Below, piece by piece: positions 27,088 to 35,928 of a stretch of 64,000 bases of DNA. The notes under the pieces are model-generated. The model saw nothing but the letters and a program-made list of their open reading frames with translations, ran no database searches and was not told the origin of the DNA. The stretch spans positions 2,282,001 through 2,346,000 of the forward strand of contig NZ_CP127165.1 of assembly GCF_030264275.1 (NCBI RefSeq). Direction: 5' to 3'. Source of the stretch: Marivivens sp. LCG002 (lineage in GTDB: Bacteria > Pseudomonadota > Alphaproteobacteria > Rhodobacterales > Rhodobacteraceae). Position numbers and translations under genes: made by a program. The first letter of the stretch is position 1, and each line of letters starts with the position of its first letter.

Positions 27088-29385
27088 ATGACACTACGAC
27101 AGATTCTTGCCGATTTTCTGCGACACGAGTTATTTTCACTTGGATCTCTATCGCGATCTAAGTCCATCTCGGTGCTTACGGTCAAAGCGCAGACTCTTGG
27201 AGTTGAGAAAGCAATCTCCCACGCCTTGGCAATCGAGGTCCTTGATGACTTGGTTCTTACAGGCGACATTGGTGCATGGACGTCTTTTGGAGAACCGATG
27301 GTCCTCTTGCTTGATCGTCGGATGATGCCTGTTGATGGACAAGATACAATTATTCTCGGAGGACCGCCGATGGATGGAGACCCGTTTGGGATTCTCCGCC
27401 GAATTGCAACGGATACTGTATTCGAGCAGGAAGCGTTCGAATTCAGGCCAGAACTCTCGGAAGCAGAAACACAATCAATCGCAGCGCTGGTTGATTTAGG
27501 CGAATGGTCGCCTGCATTAGCACTATCACCGGGTCTCCGAAGGGTTTTGCTGCATCTGGGCTGCGAGCCGGACGGGAAACTCTCGCGACATGCGGACGAT
27601 TTCCTGAAAGAATGGTTGCAGACGGTCACTGCTCTGTCCCAAGGTGGCGGCTTGGACGTCAGCCAACAGGTTGTAGTTTCGCAAGAAAAGCATGCCCGGT
27701 TGGTCGTCACTGCGGGACCGGGTTGTGGCAAGACGCACACTGCAAGTGCGCGTGTGATCGAATTGGTGAAATCCGGTGTTAGCCCTGCAAGTATTCACTT
27801 GATTACCTTCACGCGTGTAGCTGCACAGGAAATCTCTGAAAGAGTCAAATCTGCCCTTGCCGATCAGGTGTATGGCGCAGGAATACAATGCTTTACGCTT
27901 GATTCTTTCGCATGGCATCTGATCGGTTCTATCGAAGACCAAGACACTTCGGGCGGGTTTGACAAGTCGATACTCCGTGCATCAGCCCTGCTTTCAGCTC
28001 GAGAACAAAGATTGCTCGACTGGGTTGGACGGATCGGTCACTTGGTTATTGACGAAGCTCAGGACGTTGTAGGGATCCGACAGAAACTCTCCATCCAGTT
28101 GATTGCCGCCTTGCCTGCATCAGTCGGCGTCACAGTGTTCGGAGATTGGGCACAGGCGATCTACGGAGCTTGGTCTGATCAAAACGCGAATGTCTCGCAA
28201 CCCGCAAGCAATTTACACGCGCATATATTGGCATCTGAGGGCTGGAAGAAACTTGAGCTCAGCTTCAATCACCGCGCCGGTTCGGCAAAACTAAAGGCGT
28301 TCGCCCTCGACGCGCGAGCATGCCTCGGCAACATCGAATTGCAGGCCAAAGAACGATACCTTTTGGTGCGCGAATTGCTTGAGAACGCGGCGTCGACGCA
28401 AGGAGCAGATTTGCTGGATCGGCGGATTCCTTGGAGTTTTGACAACCTGATACTAACCCGAAGCCGAATGGCGGCAGAAGCGGCCTCTGCTAGGTTGTCC
28501 CTACGCGGCCGACCACACCGCCTGAAGCTGTCCGGTCACACTCACGTAGTCGAACCACTGATCGGCGCTATCTGTGCCGGCAAGACAGTCGGCGAACCGC
28601 TAACGCAGGGCGATGTCGAGCAACGAATTGAGGCGCTTTCTCCGGCACCCTTTGGCTGGACCCCAGATGAAGCCTTTGTTCTTCTGAAGAGCGTGGCCGG
28701 GACGGGCAAAGCTGCCCCACGACTAAGTGACATTATCGTCAAGATCGAACAGAGTCCCGTGCATATCACTCATGACTATATCGGACAATCAGGCCCTTTG
28801 ATCGGCTCGGTTCATGGCGCAAAAGGCAAAGAAGCGGAAGACGTGTTCTTTCTGATGCCGCCGATCCCGAATTACGAAGACGTCGACTGGGACGAAGAAG
28901 CGCGAGTCCTCTTTGTTGCTGGAAGCCGTGCATCGAAACGACTTCATCTCGGAAGAACCCGTCAGGTTTTCGGCCGCGTGGAACAAGACGGAAGCAGGTG
29001 GATTTCCGGGCAGGATGGCGGACTGGCCCTTTCTGGGAGTGATGGTCTTACCCCACTGCCCGGTCGCGGCCCAGTAGACGCTATCTGGGGAGCAACTTTC
29101 GATCAGCCTCTCTGCACTTTCAGAAGAGAGAGCGTCACCTCTGAGTGGCAATTAGTGCTACAGAATGGCCATGCTGTCGCAACAGCAATTGATCCTCTCG
29201 CGATGAATCTCAACTATCTGGCAAATGAAGCGCTCAGTCTTCCCTTTGGATCCCTGAGAGTTGCGGGTGCGACTACCGTTGCGACAACGAGACGGGACGG
29301 GAAACCAATCGGGGTCGCGCTCCTGCCTGTCTTGCAGGGCACTGTCAGGAGCGGTTCCCAATCCAGTGAAAAGAGGATTACATGA
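27088..29385 (+). CDS. UvrD/Rep-like superfamily 1 helicase of the DISARM-related locus
   Basis: About 765 aa from the ATG at 27088; an ATG at 26998 would give 795 aa, and neither has a clear Shine-Dalgarno. Motif I AGPGCGKTHTA (about residue 210), motif Ia ITFTRVAAQEI, motif II LVIDEAQDV (about 320), motif III FGDWAQAIYGAW, motif V GSVHGAKGKEAEDV (about 573) and motif VI EEARVLFVAGSRASKRLHL. All the core residues are present, so an ATP-driven 3'-5' translocase is expected. The first ~190 residues have no recognised domain. Its stop overlaps the DrmA-like start by four bases (ATGA). A UvrD-type helicase is not part of the classic DISARM set. Confidence 0.8.
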   Translation: MTLRQILADFLRHELFSLGSLSRSKSISVLTVKAQTLGVEKAISHALAIEVLDDLVLTGDIGAWTSFGEPMVLLLDRRMMPVDGQDTIILGGPPMDGDPFGILRRIATDTVFEQEAFEFRPELSEAETQSIAALVDLGEWSPALALSPGLRRVLLHLGCEPDGKLSRHADDFLKEWLQTVTALSQGGGLDVSQQVVVSQEKHARLVVTAGPGCGKTHTASARVIELVKSGVSPASIHLITFTRVAAQEISERVKSALADQVYGAGIQCFTLDSFAWHLIGSIEDQDTSGGFDKSILRASALLSAREQRLLDWVGRIGHLVIDEAQDVVGIRQKLSIQLIAALPASVGVTVFGDWAQAIYGAWSDQNANVSQPASNLHAHILASEGWKKLELSFNHRAGSAKLKAFALDARACLGNIELQAKERYLLVRELLENAASTQGADLLDRRIPWSFDNLILTRSRMAAEAASARLSLRGRPHRLKLSGHTHVVEPLIGAICAGKTVGEPLTQGDVEQRIEALSPAPFGWTPDEAFVLLKSVAGTGKAAPRLSDIIVKIEQSPVHITHDYIGQSGPLIGSVHGAKGKEAEDVFFLMPPIPNYEDVDWDEEARVLFVAGSRASKRLHLGRTRQVFGRVEQDGSRWISGQDGGLALSGSDGLTPLPGRGPVDAIWGATFDQPLCTFRRESVTSEWQLVLQNGHAVATAIDPLAMNLNYLANEALSLPFGSLRVAGATTVATTRRDGKPIGVALLPVLQGTVRSGSQSSEKRIT

Positions 29386-32300
29386 ACATTGGCGACAATC
29401 ATATGGACGCACGCCAGCGTGTTGTGGATCGACTGCATGAAGACTTGGTGGGCCCCTATAGCGAAGATGAAATTCTCCGCGATAGCCCGGCCGAAGTTTA
29501 TTTCTCAGGGATACTATATGCTCAGAAGACCCCTGTTTCGAGCATCGAACCCGAAGATGCCACGATAGTAAGCGATGACGATGACGAAACATCAGACAAG
29601 ACCCCACCAAACACGTTTCGACCAAGTTCGATGGGCGTTTCGTTTGCGATTGCGCCAAAGGACGGCAATGAGGCACTGATCGCGATTTCAGTTTCGGTCG
29701 GCACCTACGAAGCGCACGCCACGGAAAACTCGAGCAAGGGAAACCCCTTCAATTGGCATCGGCACCAGAAAAATAAGACCTTCTCAGTCGAATTGAGCGA
29801 TCGAACTCCAAGCGAAATCACGCCTATTTCTGAGATACCCGGGCTGGGATATTGGGTGCGATGCAGGAGGCATAAGAAGCTCTTCCTCGTAACGGTCATG
29901 CTGGTGAACCAACAGACGAATTCCAAGTCGGCTGACGCAGTCGCACGTGATACCGCAAACTTTTATCAAGCCCGTTTCAGTTTAGAGGCAGACCCCGATT
30001 TTGGTCTGATTGTGCCCAAACCGTCAGTGCATCAGAAAAGTGCTGATCCGGAAATTCAGTCAAATTCCATGCTCTACAGGGATGCGCCGGAGTATGCGGT
30101 CGGTCACACCTGCTCAGTGAGCTGGAGACAAGATCAGGATAGCGCTGTTACTCTGTCTTCGGAATGGTTGCCCACGGTGGAGGTTCCAATCGCGAGCGCA
30201 AGCGGCGATGAGGAGTTTTTCAGCAATCTCGCCGGCCAAGGGGAAAGCTTTGTCCTTGGGGCGGAATGGCTGTCCGAAGCTGACGGCTCTGAGGTCGTGG
30301 TCGGCCTCGCTGAATTTTGCCAGTGTTACTCTGACTGGATTGCGGCACAGGACTTGAGGATCGCCTCCCTAACTCCTGAACACCATGAAACCGCCCGAAG
30401 GCACTTAGACGCCTGCCGGCAAGCATTGAACCGAATGTTGGAGGGTGCGAAACTACTCGCCAACGATCCCGAAGCCCTGTTGGCCTTCAGGCTCGCAAAC
30501 CGAGCTCTGTGGCTCCAAAACGAATGGAAACGTCGAGGCGCCCCAGAAATCCGGCCCCTTGTGTGGCGACCATTTCAGTTGGCGTTTGGACTTCTGTGCC
30601 TCAGTTCTACCAGTAACCCAACGGACACGGACCGCGCAGTTATGGACTTGCTCTGGTTTCCCACCGGCGGCGGCAAGACAGAAGCATACCTTCTCCTAGC
30701 TGCATATGTCGTGTTCTTACGTAGGCTGAAAGCTCGTGGTGCGGCAGCGGGCGCCGGAGTAACTATTTTTATGCGCTATACGCTCAGGCTGCTGACCGCC
30801 CAGCAATTTCAACGCGCTGCTTCCATGATCCTCGCATGCGACATGCTGCGCCGCGGGGATGAAAAATGTCCGGGCATTCAACTTCCGGATCATTTCCAAT
30901 CAGATGCTTCTATTTCTATCGGTCTTTGGGTAGGAAAGGACACAAGCCCAAATACAGTGAAAAAGGTGGGCGAGGACGGTTCACCTGCGCAAGTAGCGGA
31001 TTGTCCCATTTGTGGCGAAAAACTTGATTGGTCTGTGGACAATAACGGTGAAAGAGTTCTCGCAACCTGCTCCGATGAGACATGTTCGGCCAACGGAGAT
31101 GCTGGTCACCTGCCCTTTTGGACGGTTGATGAAGACGTCTACCGCGAACTTCCTTCACTGCTGATCGGCACGGCCGACAAGTTCGTCCAAATTGTCAGCA
31201 AGCCAGAAACCGGCAGGCTTTTTGGGTTGGCGGACGCCCAACGCAACCCACCGGATCTGATTATTCAGGACGAACTGCATCTGATCTCTGGGCCATTGGG
31301 AACTATGGCAGGGCTTTTTGAAACGGCCATCGACGCGCTTTGCTCGCACAAGGGACATAGGCCCAAGATCATCGGATCTACAGCAACAATCAGGCGAGCT
31401 GACGATCAGATCAGATCTCTCTTCAACCGGGAATCGTCTCAGTTTCCTCCACCCGGCATCGATCAGTCGAATTCCGGTTTCGCATACACAAAACAGGACA
31501 GCCCGGGCCGACTGTATGTGGGGATAACGTCCGCTGGTCGGACGGCCAGTTACATCTATCAGGCAATCTCTGCCTCTCTCTTGCAAGCGGCCTCCGATCC
31601 GGGCTTCGTCGGCGCCGACGCGGACAAATACTGGACGCTTGTCGGCTATTTCAACTCGCTGCGGGAACTCGGCAGTGCCTCAATCATCATGCAGGACGAC
31701 GTTACGCACAGCATTCAGCTGATTTCTGAGCGTCGAGCTGAAAAAGAGCGACACTTACAGCCACCCACCGAACTCACCAGCCGGGTCAAGTCGGACAAAA
31801 TCAAAGAAGAGCTGAAGAATCTTGAACTGGACCGAAACAGTGGCGCCGCAGCTGACATTGTATTGGCCTCGAACATGATCTCCGTCGGGATGGATATCAG
31901 GCGCCTCGGCCTCATGCTCGTCAATGGACAACCCAAGACCATTGCAGAATACATCCAAGCGACGAGCCGCGTTGGACGCTCCAACGTGCCAGGGCTCGTC
32001 ATAACGCTCTACAACGCCAACAAGATGCGAGACCGTAGCCGATATGAGAGCTTCCCTACCTGGCATGGTGCGCTTTATCGCGATGTAGAAGCCACCGGGG
32101 TGACACCATTCGCTCCAAGAGCGCGGGATAAGGCGCTACATGCGCCTTTTGTGGCAATGGTCAGGCACCTTGTCCCGGAAATGCTTTATTCACCAAACGA
32201 TGCCCAAAAGTATCGGGCACGACTCGAAGATTTGATCGATAGGATCTGTGAGCGTGTCTCAACTATTGACGAACCCGAAGCCGAGGCAACGCGGAAAGAA

Positions 32301-32510
32301 CTTATTGACTTCCTTGAGAATTGGATCCGCCGGGGAAATCTGAAAGGCTATTGGGACGACTGGTCGGACGCAGCTCTGTTGATCTCTGCTGAAAAAGCGG
32401 CAGAGAGCCAAGCCTCGAATTTCTCGAAAGGCCTCGCCAGAGCGACACCGAACACACTGCGATCAGTAGAGGCGTCCACCAAATTTGTGATTACAGAGCA
32501 GAGCACATGA
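29382..32510 (+). CDS. drmA: DrmA-like DEAD-box helicase (DISARM core)
   Basis: 1042 aa. Walker A FPTGGGKTEAYLLLAAYVVF (about residue 426) and motif II QDELHLISGPLGTMAGLFE (about 628) are the very characteristic DrmA forms. A CPICGEKLDW...CSDETC zinc-binding pair lies between them (about 541-570), and SNMISVGMDIRRLG with QATSRVGRSN (about 830-866) supplies motifs IV-VI. DrmA with DrmB forms the DISARM core, which loads on and blocks incoming DNA with particular 5' ends. It overlaps the UvrD-like gene by four bases and precedes DrmB by 10 bases. Walker and DE residues are intact. Confidence 0.88.
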   Translation: MNIGDNHMDARQRVVDRLHEDLVGPYSEDEILRDSPAEVYFSGILYAQKTPVSSIEPEDATIVSDDDDETSDKTPPNTFRPSSMGVSFAIAPKDGNEALIAISVSVGTYEAHATENSSKGNPFNWHRHQKNKTFSVELSDRTPSEITPISEIPGLGYWVRCRRHKKLFLVTVMLVNQQTNSKSADAVARDTANFYQARFSLEADPDFGLIVPKPSVHQKSADPEIQSNSMLYRDAPEYAVGHTCSVSWRQDQDSAVTLSSEWLPTVEVPIASASGDEEFFSNLAGQGESFVLGAEWLSEADGSEVVVGLAEFCQCYSDWIAAQDLRIASLTPEHHETARRHLDACRQALNRMLEGAKLLANDPEALLAFRLANRALWLQNEWKRRGAPEIRPLVWRPFQLAFGLLCLSSTSNPTDTDRAVMDLLWFPTGGGKTEAYLLLAAYVVFLRRLKARGAAAGAGVTIFMRYTLRLLTAQQFQRAASMILACDMLRRGDEKCPGIQLPDHFQSDASISIGLWVGKDTSPNTVKKVGEDGSPAQVADCPICGEKLDWSVDNNGERVLATCSDETCSANGDAGHLPFWTVDEDVYRELPSLLIGTADKFVQIVSKPETGRLFGLADAQRNPPDLIIQDELHLISGPLGTMAGLFETAIDALCSHKGHRPKIIGSTATIRRADDQIRSLFNRESSQFPPPGIDQSNSGFAYTKQDSPGRLYVGITSAGRTASYIYQAISASLLQAASDPGFVGADADKYWTLVGYFNSLRELGSASIIMQDDVTHSIQLISERRAEKERHLQPPTELTSRVKSDKIKEELKNLELDRNSGAAADIVLASNMISVGMDIRRLGLMLVNGQPKTIAEYIQATSRVGRSNVPGLVITLYNANKMRDRSRYESFPTWHGALYRDVEATGVTPFAPRARDKALHAPFVAMVRHLVPEMLYSPNDAQKYRARLEDLIDRICERVSTIDEPEAEATRKELIDFLENWIRRGNLKGYWDDWSDAALLISAEKAAESQASNFSKGLARATPNTLRSVEASTKFVITEQST

Positions 32511-32520
32511 GGGCCATGGC

Positions 32521-35379
32521 ATGAAAGACGTTGGATCGATCCGCAGAAGTCAGATCATCGGACCCTTTGGGCCCGGCTCAATTGTCGACTTCAGGCTTTC
32601 TTCGTCTCGAGGAGCACTTCTTTCCGGCGTGATGCAGGGTCTTGAAGCTTGGGACGGCTATAGCGGCCCGAACAAGGGGCTGAATGACCCGAATTTAATC
32701 CGTGAGCCGCGTCTGGAAGCCAAACTCGCGATCAAAGGCTTTCGCCCCCCATTGATCGGACAATATACGTTCCAGAATGAAAAGCGTGAACGGGTCCTTC
32801 CGGTGCGTCGCTTCCCCGACTGGCAATCCTGCCCGGATTGTCACGTGATACAGAAGTCGGGAATGTGGGCTCCGTCACGCGGAGGAGACAGTCTTCACTG
32901 CGGCCATTGCGTGGGCCGACCCGCGGTTGTGCCCGTGCGTTTTGTCGCGATCTGTGAGCATGGTCATCTGAATGATTTCCCGTGGGATAAATGGATCAAC
33001 CACAAACCCGACTGCAAACAACCGCTCTTGAAGCTGATCACAGTTGGCGCCGGGATCGCTGGATTACGGCTCAAATGCACCGGCTGCTCTGAAACAAGGT
33101 CGATCGCCGAAGCTTTCTCTCCAAACGGCATACCCGGACATGCTTGTAGAGGGGGTCGTCCATGGCTCGGTGACTACGAGACCGGTTGCGAAGCACCTGC
33201 GAGGATAACGCAACGCGGCGCGAGTAACACCTATTTCCCGGTAGTCGAAAGCGCGATCACGTTGCCGGATTGGCGAGCTCATTTCTACGACCGCTTAGGC
33301 GCCAACCGCTCGGTATTGGAGGACTTTGATGATGATCGCGATATGCTACTTCGCATTGTTCAAAAGCGGGTCGCTCCTGAATGGGATGGAAGCGAAAGCG
33401 CGGAGGAAATCTGTGATTTGTATTTCGAAGCAAAGGACAAAGACGCCGAAGATGCTGTAGCCGATCTTAAGTTAGCCGAGTTTCGGATGCTGAGCACTGA
33501 TACACGTGGCTCTGAACTTGGGAAAAAGGATCTTCTGAATGCGGCTCAGGAAGTTCCAGAAACCCTACGTGGACTCGTGTCCTTTATCTCAAGTGTCGAA
33601 CGCCTCCGAGAGGTCCGCGCCCTAACTGGCTTCACTCGGCTCAAAGCTTCAGTAGCAGGAAAACCAGCGCCATTGCCCCTTTCGAAAAGTCCGAAAGATT
33701 GGCTGCCCGGAATAGAAGTGAACGGTGAGGGCATCTTCGTCGCGCTCGATAAATCAGCAGTGCAAGCTTGGGAAACCTCTCCGGCCGTGGAAACGCATAT
33801 ACGTCGCCTTCAATCGCAGTGGATTGATGCGAAAAATTCGGCAGGTGAGAATCCGACAAGCCTGCCGGAAGGACTAAGCGCGCGCTACATACTTATACAC
33901 ACTCTCGCACATGCACTCATTTCTGAACTTTCCTTGGAAAGCGGTTACTCGTCGACATCACTCCGGGAACGGCTTTACGTCGACTCCAACATGGCGGGAC
34001 TTCTGATCTACACATCCACGTCAGATGCCGACGGCACGATGGGCGGGCTATCGAGACAAGCTGCTCCATCACGATTTGAGCATAGTTTCTTGCGAGCCGT
34101 CAGCACTCAGGAACTTTGCTCCGCAGACCCGCTTTGTAGCGGTGGTCTCGCGAGCGACGGAGCGTCCGGCAATCACGCCGCCTGCCACAGCTGCGTTTTT
34201 CTGCCCGAGACCAGCTGTGAAAGCTTCAACTCTTTCCTTGACCGAACTCTGCTCTGCGCAAGCGACTTCGCCTTTTTTCAAGACTTGTCCGAAGGCAAGC
34301 CTCGGAAGAGAACAGCATCTCTCTCAACGAACGACTCAATTGCATCAATTTCAACCCCATCCCCCCACATGGAAGCTGTGAAGGTGGCGGAAGTTCCAGC
34401 TTTCCAGGACGAGTCGGGAATTATTGAATTCGGCAACACGCTCCGCTCTGATGATCTGATAAAATTGGACTTCAGTAGAATTGGATTTGCGACGCCCTCC
34501 GGAATGCTGCTGCTTTCGAGGCACATCCGACGTGCGGTGGATCGAGGCATTGTTGTGGGCCATGTCGGCGTAGAACCAAACGGCTATGCGGCGAACGTTG
34601 GTTTCTACGAGCACTGTGGGATCGAAGTCCCCCGGCGAGAAGCTTCCGGCGGAGAGAACTATCTGCCGCTGCAAGCCGTTGACCTAGACAAATGGCGTAG
34701 TGATGCCGAAAAAAGCTCTTTGAGCTTAGGTGAGTTGGCTGATCAACGAGTTGGCAGAATGGCCTTTCTGATCGCGCGTGCCACGAGGGGCAAACTTTTC
34801 GACCTTATGAAGTATTGCCTCCGTGAAATCGTCAGGAATGCATTGGAACACGGCAACGGGGATACGATGTGGATTAGCGGTCAATACTGGCCCGCGCGAG
34901 ACACGGTCGAGCTCTCGATTTTTGACAATGGCATCGGCATTCTTAGGTCTTTGCAACGAAACGAGAAATTTTCAAATATTGGAGACGACCTGAAGGCCTT
35001 ACGTCTCGCAGTTCTGCCGAGCACATCCGGCGTCCATAAACAGGAAAGCTCAAATAGAACGGGCCCAGAAACGACAGATGACCGATGGAAGAACTCTGGG
35101 TTCGGTCTCTATGTCACCAGTCAGCTTGCAAGAAGAAAAGGTTATTTCGTGATCGGCTCTGGCTCGAAGTTCCTTCGGATCGGGTCCCACAGATACGAGA
35201 AAGGGGATTTCTCCCTGCCAGGCACTTACGTATCCATGAATTTCTCCGTAGCGGATCTCCAAAGAGCGGCGGCCGAGGTCGGCGCGATCGTCAAGAAAGG
35301 CGAAAGCATTGCTCAACGCTATGTATCCAAGGATGCCGACGTCTTCGCATCAGCCGCATCCAAAGAGATCTTTCAATAA
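32521..35379 (+). CDS. drmB: DrmB-like DUF1998 protein fused to STAS-like and GHKL ATPase domains
   Basis: 952 aa. The N-terminus VGSIRRSQIIGPFGPGSIVD is the usual DrmB opening. Zinc-type motifs follow (CPDC...CGHC, CEHGH, CTGC). The DUF1998 core lies around residues 455-590 (YILIHTLAHALISELS, then CxxC-type cysteines in ADPLCSG...CHSCVFLPETSCE). Classic DrmB ends about here. This one continues with a STAS-like segment (about 635-725, IKLDFSRIGFATPSGMLLLS) and a GHKL ATPase (about 760-930): N-box REIVRNALEHG, G1 IFDNGIGI, G2 NSGFGLYVTS. The added half suggests ATP-dependent gating or signalling built into the complex; that is inference. Last gene of the plus-strand operon. Confidence 0.85.
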   Translation: MKDVGSIRRSQIIGPFGPGSIVDFRLSSSRGALLSGVMQGLEAWDGYSGPNKGLNDPNLIREPRLEAKLAIKGFRPPLIGQYTFQNEKRERVLPVRRFPDWQSCPDCHVIQKSGMWAPSRGGDSLHCGHCVGRPAVVPVRFVAICEHGHLNDFPWDKWINHKPDCKQPLLKLITVGAGIAGLRLKCTGCSETRSIAEAFSPNGIPGHACRGGRPWLGDYETGCEAPARITQRGASNTYFPVVESAITLPDWRAHFYDRLGANRSVLEDFDDDRDMLLRIVQKRVAPEWDGSESAEEICDLYFEAKDKDAEDAVADLKLAEFRMLSTDTRGSELGKKDLLNAAQEVPETLRGLVSFISSVERLREVRALTGFTRLKASVAGKPAPLPLSKSPKDWLPGIEVNGEGIFVALDKSAVQAWETSPAVETHIRRLQSQWIDAKNSAGENPTSLPEGLSARYILIHTLAHALISELSLESGYSSTSLRERLYVDSNMAGLLIYTSTSDADGTMGGLSRQAAPSRFEHSFLRAVSTQELCSADPLCSGGLASDGASGNHAACHSCVFLPETSCESFNSFLDRTLLCASDFAFFQDLSEGKPRKRTASLSTNDSIASISTPSPHMEAVKVAEVPAFQDESGIIEFGNTLRSDDLIKLDFSRIGFATPSGMLLLSRHIRRAVDRGIVVGHVGVEPNGYAANVGFYEHCGIEVPRREASGGENYLPLQAVDLDKWRSDAEKSSLSLGELADQRVGRMAFLIARATRGKLFDLMKYCLREIVRNALEHGNGDTMWISGQYWPARDTVELSIFDNGIGILRSLQRNEKFSNIGDDLKALRLAVLPSTSGVHKQESSNRTGPETTDDRWKNSGFGLYVTSQLARRKGYFVIGSGSKFLRIGSHRYEKGDFSLPGTYVSMNFSVADLQRAAAEVGAIVKKGESIAQRYVSKDADVFASAASKEIFQ

Positions 35380-35409
35380 TCTGTAGCGGCGTGTCCCAAC
35401 AGACACTGA

Positions 35410-35928
35410 GATATAGCTAAAAGTTGGTGATGGCCCCTGAGGGGCGGCATATCATGGCGTTGTTCACGCGCCGCAATTCTCATCTGAGAAAAGGATATGC
35501 CACATGACGACAAATACCATTACCCAATTGCCCGATCCACTGGGATTTTCGCCTGATCCTCTGACAGAGCTTTTACGGTCTGGAGCGCAGCGGTTGATTG
35601 AGCAAGCCGTCGAAGCCGAACTCGCTGTTCTGCTGGAGGCCTATGCATCCGACAAAACGGACGATGGCCGCTCGCGGCTGGTGCGCCACGATCACCTACC
35701 AGAGCGCGAGGTGATGACAGGGATTGGCGCGGTGCCAGTCAAGGTGCCGCGCGTGAGGGATCGGGGGTCCTCCGCCGAGAAAATTCGGTTCAGTTCGGCG
35801 ATCCTGCCGCCTTACCTACGCAAAGCCAAATCCATCGAAGAGTTGCTGCCCTAGCTCGACCACAAAGGCATTTCCACTGGCGACTTTCATGAAGCGCTCG
35901 CGGCGTTGCTTGGCCCCAATGCCGCAGG
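35410..35928 (+). pseudogene. IS256-family transposase remnant, 5' part
   Basis: The left end of an IS256-type element begins near 35,410 and its transposase at 35,504 (MTTNTITQLPDPLGFSPDPL). An in-frame TAG at 35,852-35,854 interrupts it (SIEELLP-stop-LDHKGISTGDFHEALAALLG), and the IS3-type element at 35,929 cuts it off. It is dead. Confidence 0.8.

Noticed and set aside
21187-35379. A Dpd (7-deazaguanine) DNA modification system
   Set aside because: SNF2 and DUF1998-type helicase genes fit loosely, but no DpdA transglycosylase or queuosine-type genes are present.
21187-35379. Complete classic class 1 or class 2 DISARM
   Set aside because: No DrmC phospholipase-D gene and no DrmMI methylase in the cluster; the only C5 methylase is beyond IS elements and tied to McrBC-like genes.
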